Shown piece after piece: positions 1 through 8,358 of a stretch of DNA of 64,000 nt; the first letter of the stretch is position 1, and every line of letters begins with the position of its first letter. This DNA comes from Tissierella sp. (lineage in GTDB: Bacteria > Bacillota > Clostridia > Tissierellales > Tissierellaceae). The stretch spans positions 17,744-81,743 of the forward strand of contig JAAYGX010000124.1 of assembly GCA_012735585.1 (NCBI GenBank), written 5' to 3'. A program made the position numbers and the translations under genes. The notes beneath the pieces were generated by a model. The model was given only the letters and a program-made list of their open reading frames with translations. It had not been told where the DNA came from and searched no databases.

Positions 1-2
1 GA

Positions 3-530
3 GAAGTTAATTTTATGGAATCTTTCAGTTTTCTAATCAATAATGTAAATATAACTGAGGAAGAATACCTTGAATTTATGTTAAAAGAAGTAGAATTAAC
101 CAAGGGATTTTATGATTTTTATAAGAAATCTAAATCACTGAATATTCCTATGGCAGTTATAAGTGGAGGCTTTGAAAATGGCATTCTTCCATTCCTAAAT
201 AAACATGATATAAAAGATATAGATGTATACGCCAATAGACTAAATTTTGGTGATAATAATATAAGTATAGAGTATTATCACAATATTGATGATTGCTGTG
301 ATATAGGATCATGTGGTAATTGTAAAGTAATACATTATGAAAGATATAAAAAAGATAATAAGAAAGTAATATTTATTGGAGACGGGATTACAGATAGATC
401 TGTAGCAGGTAAAGCAGATATAGTTTTTGCCAAGGATGGCCTGCTTAAATATTGCAACAAAAACGATATTGACTGCATTCCATGGAAAGATTTTGATGAT
501 ATAAGTAAAATAATATTTGGTACGATATAA
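3..530 (+). CDS. MtnX-like HAD-IB phosphatase, 5'-truncated by window edge
   Basis: The frame is open to the left edge, so the N-terminus, with the nucleophile Asp motif expected of a HAD phosphatase (DxDGT), lies outside the window. Visible are HAD motif II (VISGG), a conserved Lys in the CGNCK stretch, and the acidic motif IV GDGITDRS. The CGNCK segment and overall pattern resemble the MtnX/2-hydroxy-3-keto-5-methylthiopentenyl-1-phosphate phosphatase-like subgroup. MtnX acts in methionine salvage, but many clostridial members have unassigned substrates. An MtnK/MtnA-type operon lies about 5.5 kb downstream, though five unrelated genes or elements intervene. The family is fairly sure; the substrate is inference. 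Confidence 0.75.
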   Translation, partial: EVNFMESFSFLINNVNITEEEYLEFMLKEVELTKGFYDFYKKSKSLNIPMAVISGGFENGILPFLNKHDIKDIDVYANRLNFGDNNISIEYYHNIDDCCDIGSCGNCKVIHYERYKKDNKKVIFIGDGITDRSVAGKADIVFAKDGLLKYCNKNDIDCIPWKDFDDISKIIFGTI

Positions 531-556
531 AATAAAATATATATGAAACTATATAT

Positions 557-594
557 AAATGGGGAGGTCAATTAATTCATTGGCCTCCTCATTT
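557..594. terminator. Bidirectional intrinsic terminator
   Basis: A 16-bp stem (557-572 with 579-594, two wobble pairs, 6-nt loop) sits between two convergent genes. It contains the TGA stop of the flippase gene on the minus strand, so it probably terminates both transcripts. Confidence 0.75.
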
Positions 595-2115
595 ATATTT
601 ATATAATCTTTTAGGGATTGCTTTGGTTAAGACTAATATAAATATATAAGCCAGAGCAGCAAGAAACAAAGTGGATAGAAATGCTAAAGGACTAGCCAAT
701 TCCAATGAGTTAATATCATAAGTAAATTTATACATAAAGCCCACCATGAACAGTGACGCTAGTAATGGTTTAAAAATAATATCTATAAAATTAAGATTTA
801 GTTTGATACTATTTTTTAAGCTAATCACATCTAGTAATATGGTAATAAATATTGAAACAAAAAAGGCTACAAAAAATCCATTAACACCAAATCTTGAGTC
901 GCCTACAAGTATGTATATGAGAAGAATTCGAAGAATTCTACCAGTTATTCTGTTTATAGTAGCACTAGTTTGCTTCCCGATACCATATAATATTCCTGTT
1001 AATGTATGTTGTAATGCGAAGAATACAGTGCTATATCCCATAATTCGAATATAATTAGCAACTAACAGATCCTTATATAGAAAGTATGCAATAGGATTTG
1101 AAAGGGTTATGTATAAAACCATTAGTGGAATCGATATTAGTAAAGTTATTTTAACTGAAAGTTGTACATCGTGGCCTAAACCTTTATATCTTTTTAATGC
1201 CATTTTCTCCGACAAACTTGTTATTAAATTGATTGATAATGCAGAAGTAACTATAAATGGTAAGGTAATAAGGGGCATAGTCATCCCCATAATCCTTCCA
1301 AAGATTGACATAGCTTCAATATTACTATATCCTGCGGCCATTAATCTATTAGGAACCAGTATGGAATTTGAGGACATTAAGATAACCTCAAAGAATCCAG
1401 AGATCGTTAATGGTAAAGAAATTGATAAAATCTTAGGGTAAAGTGTGGAATTTTCCTTTTTCCTTAGGTTATAAGTCTTACTTCCATATAGACGATTTTT
1501 ATTGGCAACTGACCATAATAAGTCAAAGAACTCCCCTAAGCTAAGTCCTATTATGGCTATTATAGCCCCTTGAACAGCAGAAGATGGTTTTAAATAGTAT
1601 AGTGTTCCTATAACAAAGATGAATCTTGTAGTATGCTCAATAATCTGAGCAATACTAGGTGTTATCATATTCTTCATACCATAAAAATAAGACCTTAAAA
1701 TATTACTTAAAGATATAATAATAAGTGCAGGAATTAAAAGATATATACCCACCAACATATCTTTATTTTTAAATACATTTAAAGCTATAAATTCAGCAAA
1801 TATTAAAAGTAGTAAGCTTAATCCAATGGAAGTGAACAAATTAAATAGAATTGTAGATTTATAAATTTTTTCTACATTGTGATGATTACCTTTGGAGTTT
1901 TCTTCAGCAACAAGTTTAGTAACAGATGTAGGGATTCCAGAAGTAGTCAATATTAAGAAAACCATAAGGGTAGAATTAGCAATTTGTATTAGCCCCAAAG
2001 TCTCAGCACCTAAAAGTCTAGATAAAAAAATTCCATATACAAAACCAATAATTCTAATAAAAAAATTCATAATCACCATAATAATAGATCTATATACAAG
2101 TCCATTTTTATCCAA
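589..2115 (-). CDS. SpoVB-like polysaccharide/lipid flippase (MOP superfamily)
   Basis: A 508-residue polytopic membrane protein with about 14 hydrophobic segments, as usual for the MATE/MOP polysaccharide-transport family. The N-terminus, with RIIGFVYGIFLSRLLGAETLG followed by GIPTSVTKLVAEEN, matches the stage V sporulation protein B group. SpoVB-type proteins flip lipid-linked peptidoglycan precursors, for spore cortex synthesis in Bacillus. Clostridial genomes usually hold several paralogues, so the specific SpoVB role is not certain. The gene is monocistronic and read away from the ftcD gene. Its start is preceded on the minus strand by a GAGGTGATTTTT-type ribosome site. Confidence 0.8.
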   Translation of the reverse strand: MDKNGLVYRSIIMVIMNFFIRIIGFVYGIFLSRLLGAETLGLIQIANSTLMVFLILTTSGIPTSVTKLVAEENSKGNHHNVEKIYKSTILFNLFTSIGLSLLLLIFAEFIALNVFKNKDMLVGIYLLIPALIIISLSNILRSYFYGMKNMITPSIAQIIEHTTRFIFVIGTLYYLKPSSAVQGAIIAIIGLSLGEFFDLLWSVANKNRLYGSKTYNLRKKENSTLYPKILSISLPLTISGFFEVILMSSNSILVPNRLMAAGYSNIEAMSIFGRIMGMTMPLITLPFIVTSALSINLITSLSEKMALKRYKGLGHDVQLSVKITLLISIPLMVLYITLSNPIAYFLYKDLLVANYIRIMGYSTVFFALQHTLTGILYGIGKQTSATINRITGRILRILLIYILVGDSRFGVNGFFVAFFVSIFITILLDVISLKNSIKLNLNFIDIIFKPLLASLFMVGFMYKFTYDINSLELASPLAFLSTLFLAALAYIFILVLTKAIPKRLYKYK

Positions 2116-2214
2116 AAAATCACCTCAATTAAATATGTATATTAATCTATATGTTTATGGAAAATATATAATTCTAAAAACAGGTAACAATCAGAGATTT
2201 AAAGGAGGGAATTG

Positions 2215-2223
2215 TGGTATAAT
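2215..2223 (+). promoter_or_regulatory. Extended -10 promoter of ftcD
   Basis: TGGTATAAT is an extended -10 box (TG-N-TATAAT) about 30 nt before the formimidoyltransferase ribosome site. No good -35 hexamer is seen at 17 bp. Confidence 0.55.
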
Positions 2224-2260
2224 GAAGCTAAAAAGTTAGAAAAGTACTAGGGGGAAAATC

Positions 2261-3160
2261 ATGAGAAAATTAATGGAATGTGTACCGAATTTTAGTGAAG
2301 GAAGAGATGCAGTATTAGTAGAGCAAATAATTGATGAAGCTAGAAAGGTTGAAGGTATCATAATTTTAGACTATTCATCTGATAAAGACCATAATAGAAC
2401 AGTACTTACCATGATCGGTTCACCTGAACAAATAAAAGAAGCAGCCATCAACACAGCAAGAAAAGCTGCTGAACTTATTGATATGTCAAAACACGAAGGA
2501 GCTCATCCTAGAATGGGAGCTACAGATGTAATTCCTTTTGCTCCTGTAGCCAATGTTACTATAGATGAATGTATCGAAGTTGCAAAAGAAGTAGCAGCTG
2601 AAATTGGAAGTTGGGGAATTCCAGTATATCTATATGAAGATTCAGCAACAAGTCCTGAAAGAACCAATCTTGCTAAAGTTAGAAAAGGTCAATATGAAGG
2701 TTTCTTTGACAAAATTAAAGAAGAGGAGTGGAAGCCAGATTTTGGTCCTCAAGAAATGAATGAGAAAAGTGGATGCACAGCAGTAGGGGCAAGAGTTCCC
2801 TTAGTAGCATTCAATATAAACCTAGACACAGCTAATGTAGAAATTGCAGATAAAATCGCAAAGACAGTAAGACATATAGGTGGAGGGCTTAGATATGTGA
2901 AAGCCATAGGACTAAAGCTAGAAGAAAGAAATCAGACACAAGTTTCTATGAATCTTGTAAATTATGAGAAATCAGCGGTTTATCAAGCTTTTGAAATGGT
3001 AAAAATGGAGGCAAGAAGATACGGAGTTAATGTGGTAGGTAGCGAAGTTATCGGTACAGTACCTATGAAAGCTTTGATTGATGTTGCAGAGTATTATTTA
3101 CAAGTAGAAAATTTTTCTATGGACCAAATACTTGAAAAAAGGTTGTTAGACGAACAATAA
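2261..3160 (+). CDS. ftcD: Glutamate formimidoyltransferase
   Basis: A 299-residue protein matching the formiminotransferase domain from end to end. The start MRKLMECVPNFSEGRD is the classical N-terminus and HPRMGATDVIPFAPV is the substrate/folate-binding segment. It transfers the formimino group of N-formiminoglutamate to tetrahydrofolate in histidine (and some purine) breakdown, in the cytosol. The cyclodeaminase domain fused to it in mammals is absent; clostridia encode it separately (FchA). No hut or cyclodeaminase gene is adjacent, so the gene is isolated here. It starts after GGGGGAAAATC. Confidence 0.92.
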   Translation: MRKLMECVPNFSEGRDAVLVEQIIDEARKVEGIIILDYSSDKDHNRTVLTMIGSPEQIKEAAINTARKAAELIDMSKHEGAHPRMGATDVIPFAPVANVTIDECIEVAKEVAAEIGSWGIPVYLYEDSATSPERTNLAKVRKGQYEGFFDKIKEEEWKPDFGPQEMNEKSGCTAVGARVPLVAFNINLDTANVEIADKIAKTVRHIGGGLRYVKAIGLKLEERNQTQVSMNLVNYEKSAVYQAFEMVKMEARRYGVNVVGSEVIGTVPMKALIDVAEYYLQVENFSMDQILEKRLLDEQ

Positions 3161-3306
3161 AAATACCAATTGAGCTATGACTAAAAGGCTTGCTATTAGG
3201 CGGGTCTTTAGTTATAATTAAGGATAAATTCTGGAGTGATGGCATATTTTAAAGCTTTCTTTAAAACTTTACATAGATTTGACTTAAAACTAAAACTAAT
3301 CTAGTA

Positions 3307-3315
3307 TGATATAAT
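3307..3315 (+). promoter_or_regulatory. Extended -10 promoter of the PHP gene
   Basis: TGATATAAT forms an extended -10 box. The transcript would begin just inside the purine octamer repeat that follows. Confidence 0.5.
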
Positions 3316-3316
3316 A

Positions 3317-3360
3317 AGGAAGTAAAGAAGTAAGGAAGTAAAGAGGTAAGGAAGGAAGGG
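3317..3360 (+). repeat. Purine-rich octamer tandem repeat in a 5' leader
   Basis: Five consecutive 8-nt units (AGGAAGTA, AAGAAGTA, AGGAAGTA, AAGAGGTA, AGGAAGGA) followed by AGGG, lying between the -10 box and the start codon of the PHP gene. Each unit resembles a Shine-Dalgarno sequence. The last copies form the actual ribosome site. Confidence 0.7.
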
Positions 3361-3369
3361 AGTTATTTT

Positions 3370-4095
3370 ATGGAGATATTAATAGATATGCATAATCACA
3401 CGATATCCAGTGGACACGCATATAGTACGATTCAAGAAATAGCTAAAGAAGCAAGTAATAAAGGCATGAAGTATGTAGGTATAACGGATCATGGACCATC
3501 ATTACATGGTGCTCCAACTGTTTGGCATATCGGAAATTTAAGAGTTGTACCAGATACCATATATGGTGTTGAGATATTAAAAGGAGTAGAAGCAAATATT
3601 CTAAATGAAGAGGGAGACATAGACGTTCCTGAAGAGTTTTTAGGACATTTAGATATAGTGCTAGCGGGACTTCATGAAGGTCCGATTGTACCAATGGATA
3701 AAGAAGGCAATACCATGGCTATATTAAATGTTATGGATAAAGAGTATATAGATATAGTTGTCCATTTAGGGAATCCAAATTTCCCTATAGATATTGAAAA
3801 GGTCGTACTAAAGGCAAAAGAAAGCAATAAACTTATTGAGATAAACAATAGTTCACTCCATACAAGTCGCTTAGGTAGTTCAGAAAACTGTCTTGAAATT
3901 GCTTTGATGTGCAAAAAATATAATGTACCAATGATATTTTCTAGTGACAGTCATATCTCCTTTGATGTAGGAAGATTTGACGAGATATTCAAATTGTTTG
4001 AAGGTGCAAATATACCAGAAGAATTGATAATCAATTCAACTGTAGAGAGGTTTAAAAACTGGATGAAGTCTAGAGGAAAGAAAAGATTTATTTAA
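3370..4095 (+). CDS. PHP-domain phosphoesterase (YcdX/polymerase-histidinol-phosphatase fold)
   Basis: A 241-residue PHP protein. The metal ligands are visible in order: DMHNHT near the N-terminus (H-x-H), TDHGPSLHG, a central AGLHEG, VHLGNP, and the closing SSDSHIS. This set matches the YcdX-type single-domain PHP phosphatases, which bind three metals and hydrolyse phosphomonoesters. The substrate is unknown. The gene stands alone behind its own promoter and an unusual purine-repeat leader, and is followed by the glycine riboswitch. Confidence 0.85.
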   Translation: MEILIDMHNHTISSGHAYSTIQEIAKEASNKGMKYVGITDHGPSLHGAPTVWHIGNLRVVPDTIYGVEILKGVEANILNEEGDIDVPEEFLGHLDIVLAGLHEGPIVPMDKEGNTMAILNVMDKEYIDIVVHLGNPNFPIDIEKVVLKAKESNKLIEINNSSLHTSRLGSSENCLEIALMCKKYNVPMIFSSDSHISFDVGRFDEIFKLFEGANIPEELIINSTVERFKNWMKSRGKKRFI

Positions 4096-4189
4096 TTAAT
4101 TCATTAAAGTTTTCTAAAAAACTTGAAAATTTGTTTCTGTGGTGCTATAATCTATAAATATTGATTAAATTGTTTTAAATTGAATATTG

Positions 4190-4360
4190 TCGGATGAAGA
4201 TAGTGGGAGAGAGATCATTGGATCCGCCGAAGGAGTTATGCTTTCAGGCAAAAGGACCGCTATTGGACGAACCTCTGGAGAGCCTCATTGTGAGCACCGA
4301 AGGAGCAAGCCAAGTATTTATTTATTTGGTGAAACTCTCAGGTAAAAGGACAGAGCTTAA
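4190..4360 (+). promoter_or_regulatory. Tandem glycine riboswitch (gcvT motif)
   Basis: Two glycine aptamers lie back to back. The first has GCCGAAGGAG followed by TTTCAGGCAAAAGGACCG. The second has CACCGAAGGAGCAAGCC followed by CTCTCAGGTAAAAGGACAGAG. These are the conserved core sequences of the family, joined by the short linker near 4265-4278. The two expression-platform hairpins downstream are listed separately. The controlled gene is a sodium:alanine/glycine symporter. Confidence 0.95.
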
Positions 4361-4392
4361 TTCATAAGTATTAATTTTTGAATTATCCTAGA

Positions 4393-4429
4393 GGCTAAAT
4401 CATTTTTGATTTAGCCTTGAATTGTTTTT
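4393..4429 (+). terminator. Terminator-like hairpin of the glycine riboswitch
   Basis: A perfect 10-bp stem, GGCTAAATCA with TGATTTAGCC (4393-4402 with 4407-4416), is followed by TTGAATTG and a T-run at 4425-4429. The T-run is displaced from the stem, so termination may be weak. Confidence 0.6.
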
Positions 4430-4439
4430 GATGAGCTTT

Positions 4440-4476
4440 CCCTTTCAAATTTAATCAACACTAAATTTAAGGGAGG
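4440..4476 (+). promoter_or_regulatory. Ribosome-site-sequestering hairpin before the symporter
   Basis: CCCTT-(TC bulge)-AAATTTA at 4440-4453 can pair with TAAATTTAAGGG at 4462-4473. This would bury the first half of the GGGAGG ribosome site that serves the ATG at 4485. Confidence 0.5.
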
Positions 4477-4484
4477 ATTTTTTT

Positions 4485-5867
4485 ATGACCAACATGGAAG
4501 AAGTATTACAGCAAATCAATGGATTGGTATGGGGTGCACCATTGCTGATCGCATTGGTAGGTACTGGGATTTACCTTAGTATCAGACTCAATTTATTACA
4601 GGTATTTAAATTGCCATTGGCATTAAAATACCTATTTACAAAAAATGATGATGGGGATGATTGTGAGGGAGATGTAAGTAGTTTTGGAGCCCTATGCACC
4701 GCATTGGCATCTACCATAGGAACAGGAAATATTGTCGGGGTTGCTACAGCTATAAAAACGGGAGGACCAGGTGCGCTATTTTGGATGTGGCTGGCAGGTT
4801 TTTTTGGAATGGCTACAAAATATAGTGAGTGTTTGTTAGCCGTAAAGTATAGGGTAGTAGATGATAATGGTCAAATGTCAGGTGGACCAATGTATTATAT
4901 TGAAAGAGGTATGGGTAATAAATGGTTGGCAAAATTATTTGCCTTTTTTGGAATTTGTGTAGCCTTCTTCGGCATAGGTACATTTCCACAAGTAAATGCC
5001 ATAGCAACATCCGTCCAAACAACATTCAATGTTCCCGTAACTATTACCGCTATGATTATAACTATCTTAGTTGCACTTGTTACAATAAAAGGAATAAAAA
5101 GTGTTTCAAAGATTGCCGAAATACTAGTACCTTTTATGGTTATTCTATATGTTTTAGGCTCATTGATCATCATTGGATTAAATATAAATTTACTACCAGA
5201 CGTATTTAAACTGGTTATAAAAAGTGCATTTACACCTACTGCAGCGTCAGGAGGATTTTTAGGAGCTAGTGTTATGTTTGCAATAAGAAATGGTGTAGCT
5301 AGAGGGGTATTTTCCAATGAATCCGGGTTAGGAAGTGCACCTATTGCAACTGCAGCAGCAAAGACGAATTCATGCGTAGAACAAGGACTTATCTCTATGA
5401 CAGGTACATTTATTGATACTGTAATTGTATGTACCATGACTGGTTTGATACTTATATTATCAGGTCAATGGAATGGTAATTTAGAAGGAGCAGATATGAC
5501 TAATGCTGCCTTTGGGCAAGGACTACCTGTAGGAGGCACATGGATTGTAACTATTGGACTTATATTATTTGCTTTTACAACGATATTAGGCTGGAATTAT
5601 TATGGTGAAAGATGTACTGAGTATTTATTTGGCGTTAAGGCCATAAAGGTATATAGAATCATTTTCATAGCATTAGTTGGGATGAGTCCATTACTTAAAT
5701 TAAATACAATTTGGATATTAGCTGATATTGTTAATGGATTGATGGCTATTCCAAACTTAATAGCCCTAATTGCTCTAAGAGGAGTAGTATTATCTGAAAC
5801 TAAATATTACTTTGCTGAACTATCCATGAAAACCTCGTTATCCACCTCAAAATTATTAGTCAAATAA
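4485..5867 (+). CDS. Sodium:alanine/glycine symporter, AGCS family
   Basis: A 460-residue polytopic membrane carrier of the alanine/glycine:cation symporter family. Typical segments are the LVGTGIYLSIRLN start, ALASTIGTGNIVGVATAI, GGPGALFWMW, KYSECLLAVKYR and GVARGVFSNESGLGSAPIA. It imports alanine and/or glycine with Na+. A tandem glycine riboswitch directly upstream argues that glycine is the main substrate here, or that imported glycine feeds a catabolic route. The family usually runs about 440-480 residues, so it is complete. A strong terminator follows and no partner gene is present. Confidence 0.92.
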   Translation: MTNMEEVLQQINGLVWGAPLLIALVGTGIYLSIRLNLLQVFKLPLALKYLFTKNDDGDDCEGDVSSFGALCTALASTIGTGNIVGVATAIKTGGPGALFWMWLAGFFGMATKYSECLLAVKYRVVDDNGQMSGGPMYYIERGMGNKWLAKLFAFFGICVAFFGIGTFPQVNAIATSVQTTFNVPVTITAMIITILVALVTIKGIKSVSKIAEILVPFMVILYVLGSLIIIGLNINLLPDVFKLVIKSAFTPTAASGGFLGASVMFAIRNGVARGVFSNESGLGSAPIATAAAKTNSCVEQGLISMTGTFIDTVIVCTMTGLILILSGQWNGNLEGADMTNAAFGQGLPVGGTWIVTIGLILFAFTTILGWNYYGERCTEYLFGVKAIKVYRIIFIALVGMSPLLKLNTIWILADIVNGLMAIPNLIALIALRGVVLSETKYYFAELSMKTSLSTSKLLVK

Positions 5868-5923
5868 AACGTTATGATTAATTGTAGTATATGATTCATG
5901 ATAGATAAAAATATTAAAAAATA

Positions 5924-5958
5924 AAAGTTGAAAAATCAATAGATTTTTCAACTTTTTT
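5924..5958 (+). terminator. Intrinsic terminator after the symporter gene
   Basis: A 14-bp perfect stem (5924-5937 with 5942-5955, AATA loop) ends in six T residues. Confidence 0.88.
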
Positions 5959-6005
5959 CTTTATTAAAAATAATTTACTTGGAAATTTAATAATTTAAAA
6001 TATGA

Positions 6006-6034
6006 TTGCAAACATTTTCCTGCTATGCTATAAT
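6006..6034 (+). promoter_or_regulatory. Sigma-A promoter of the DHAP-shunt operon
   Basis: TTGCAA at 6006-6011, a 17-bp spacer and TATAAT at 6029-6034, with TGC directly before the -10 (an extended -10). It is near-consensus and about 85 nt upstream of the first gene. Confidence 0.8.
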
Positions 6035-6053
6035 GAAGAAGATAATCACAAAG

Positions 6054-6068
6054 GCTCAATTGATGAGC
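6054..6068 (+). promoter_or_regulatory. Candidate operator downstream of the -10
   Basis: The inverted repeat GCTCA-ATTGA-TGAGC lies about 20-34 nt past the -10 box. This is the usual roadblock position for a SorC-type repressor such as the one encoded second in the operon. The assignment is by position only. Confidence 0.35.
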
Positions 6069-6122
6069 AAATGTAACAAATAAATATTATTATTATAATA
6101 TGAAAGGGTTAAGGAGGATATA

Positions 6123-7343
6123 ATGAAGGATTTTAGTACTCATTTTAAAATGGATGAAGATGACGCAATTAAATATGCTCAAGAAAAGTTAGATATCTTT
6201 CATAAGGATGCTTGTTTGAAGGCAGAAGAAATAGGTGATGGAAATATAAACTATGTCTTTAAGGTTTGGGATGAAACTAGTGAAAAATCAGTGATTATTA
6301 AACATGCTGACAAATCACTTAGAAATACACCTGGAAGATTACTAGATGTAGATAGAAGTAGGATAGAAGCAGAGGTTTTAATGCTTCATAATAAATTATC
6401 ACCAGGCTTAACCCCTATAGTATATAAATATGATCCAATAATGTGTGCTCTATCTATGGAGGATATATCTGATCATGGAAATTTACGACATGAATTTTTA
6501 AAAAGAAAGATTTATCCAAAATTAGCTGAAGATATCACAACTTTTATGGTAAACACCTTATTACCTACAACTGATTTAGTAATGGATTCAGGAAAAAAGA
6601 AAAATCGAGTAAAGGAATTTATAAATATAGATCTATGTGATATATCGGAAAAATTAGTGTTTTCAGAACCCTATACTGATTATCTTGGTAGGAATATCAT
6701 TCCTGATGAAAATAAAGATTTTGTAAAGAAGAATATATATAATGATAAAAAGCTTATTTTAGAAGCGGGAAAATTAAAGAATAATTTTATGAATAATGCA
6801 CAAGCGCTAATCCATGGTGATTTACATTCTGGGTCAATATTTGTTAATGAAAATTCTACTAAGATTTTAGATCCTGAATTTGCTTTTTATGGTCCTATGG
6901 GATATGACATTGGCAATGTAGTGGGAAATCTTTTCTTTGCATGGGTGAATGCTTATGTAACTATGGAAGATAGAGAATCTAAGGAAGAGTTTTTATTATA
7001 TATTGAAAAGACAATAGTTGAAATAATTGAACTTTTTAAATCTAAGTTTAAGGCTCTATATAAAGAAATTGTAACGGATATAATGGCTAAACAAGAAGGT
7101 TATATGGAATGGTATTTATCAACTATTTTATCTGATACATGTGGTGTTTGTGGCCTTGAGATTATTAGAAGAACAGTAGGCGACTCTAAAGTTGTAGATA
7201 TTACTAGTATAGAGAATCTAGAAAAAAGAATAAGGGCAGAGAGAATCTTAATTCTCTTAGGAAAGAACTTTATTATAAATAGAGAGAATTTTACAAAGGG
7301 AAGGGATTATATAGATTCAATTAAAGGGGCAATTAATTTTTAA
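6123..7343 (+). CDS. mtnK: S-methyl-5-thioribose kinase-like sugar kinase (MtnK type)
   Basis: A 406-residue kinase of the choline-kinase-like fold. IGDGNINYVFKV is the nucleotide-binding loop, HGDLHSGSIF the catalytic loop and LDPEFAFYGPMGYDIGN the metal-binding segment, all as in MtnK, whose usual length is about 400. MtnK phosphorylates the C1 hydroxyl of 5-methylthioribose; relatives in DHAP shunts also take 5-deoxyribose. It is the first gene of the operon, with an AAGGAGGATATA ribosome site. Lack of mtnB/C/D/W-type genes nearby and presence of an aldolase point to the DHAP shunt rather than the classical methionine salvage pathway. The exact sugar is inferred. Confidence 0.85.
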   Translation: MKDFSTHFKMDEDDAIKYAQEKLDIFHKDACLKAEEIGDGNINYVFKVWDETSEKSVIIKHADKSLRNTPGRLLDVDRSRIEAEVLMLHNKLSPGLTPIVYKYDPIMCALSMEDISDHGNLRHEFLKRKIYPKLAEDITTFMVNTLLPTTDLVMDSGKKKNRVKEFINIDLCDISEKLVFSEPYTDYLGRNIIPDENKDFVKKNIYNDKKLILEAGKLKNNFMNNAQALIHGDLHSGSIFVNENSTKILDPEFAFYGPMGYDIGNVVGNLFFAWVNAYVTMEDRESKEEFLLYIEKTIVEIIELFKSKFKALYKEIVTDIMAKQEGYMEWYLSTILSDTCGVCGLEIIRRTVGDSKVVDITSIENLEKRIRAERILILLGKNFIINRENFTKGRDYIDSIKGAINF

Positions 7344-7363
7344 GCAAGGAGGGGGGAACACTG

Positions 7364-8296
7364 ATGTCTAGTTACAAAAATAAAGAAATGGTTAGAGTAG
7401 CCTATTATTACTATAAATTGGGAATGACTCAATCTGAAATTGCAAACAAAATGTCTATGTCAAGACAAAGGGTTAATAGGCTTCTTAAAAAGGCTCTAGA
7501 TGAAAATATTGTACAAATAAATATTGTAGATATGGATAAATATAATTTTGAGTTGGAGAATAAATTAGAGGAACGATATAATCTTACACAATGTGTAGTT
7601 ATATCTACTATTGATGATAAAGATATCATATCAAATTTAGGAGAGGCTGGGGCTGAATATTTAGAAGGAATTGTATCAAAAGGAGACTTAGTCGGAGTAA
7701 CATGGGGTAAAACCCTATCGGAAGTAGCTAAAAGCTTAAAAAGAAATGACGATTTAAAGGTTTCAGCTGTTCAATTAATTGGTGGAGCAAATATAATGTA
7801 TACGAGCCTAAAACCAGATGAGATCACCAGTACAATAGCAAAAAAACTAGGGGGATATTCACATATACTATATGCACCAGCAGTTGTTGAAAATACAATA
7901 ACAAAAGAAGCTATGATGTCTGATTATAGTTTGAAGACAACATTTGAAAAAATGGAAAAGTGCAATGTAATCATGGCTGGAATCGGTGAAATTAAGGATA
8001 ATACAATATATTATGAAAATAATTTTGATAAAGAATATAAAAAACATATTATCAGTCGCGGCGGAGTAGGGGATATTGGATTTAGATGGTTTGATTTAGA
8101 TGGAAATATTATAAACAATGATTATGATGATAGAACTATAGGATACAATATTTTAAAAAAGAATAGCGATGCATTAGTTATAGGTATAGCAGGAGGAAAG
8201 GATAAGTTTGAAGCAATTTTAGGTGCTTTAAATGGTAATTTCTTAGACGTGCTAGTGACTGATAGCATAACTGCAGAGTCCTTAATTAATATTTGA
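7364..8296 (+). CDS. SorC/DeoR-type sugar-phosphate-responsive regulator
   Basis: A 310-residue SorC-family regulator. An N-terminal helix-turn-helix (YYYKLGMTQSEIANKMSMSRQRVNRLLKKA, about residues 15-45) is followed by a sugar-isomerase-like effector domain with VGVTWGKTLSEVAKSL and a C-terminal DGNIINNDYDDRTIG stretch. Members bind phosphorylated sugars and usually repress their own operon. Its place between the kinase and isomerase genes suggests it senses a pathway phospho-sugar such as a thioribose/deoxyribose 1-phosphate or the matching ribulose phosphate. The start follows AAGGAGGGGGG. Confidence 0.85.
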   Translation: MSSYKNKEMVRVAYYYYKLGMTQSEIANKMSMSRQRVNRLLKKALDENIVQINIVDMDKYNFELENKLEERYNLTQCVVISTIDDKDIISNLGEAGAEYLEGIVSKGDLVGVTWGKTLSEVAKSLKRNDDLKVSAVQLIGGANIMYTSLKPDEITSTIAKKLGGYSHILYAPAVVENTITKEAMMSDYSLKTTFEKMEKCNVIMAGIGEIKDNTIYYENNFDKEYKKHIISRGGVGDIGFRWFDLDGNIINNDYDDRTIGYNILKKNSDALVIGIAGGKDKFEAILGALNGNFLDVLVTDSITAESLINI

Positions 8297-8358
8297 TATA
8301 AAATTAATTTTAATGAAATCATAAATAAAGATAAATACAGTAGAAATGAGTTGATGTA

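Noticed and set aside
3175..3230. Terminator after ftcD
   Set aside because: ACTAAA/TTTAGT arms can pair but the stem is weak and no T-run follows.
3317..3360. CRISPR-like repeat
   Set aside because: Units are contiguous 8-mers without spacers; no array or cas gene is present.
4895..5437. 180-codon minus-strand frame inside the symporter gene
   Set aside because: Antisense shadow of a well-conserved membrane protein gene; no ribosome site or family resemblance.
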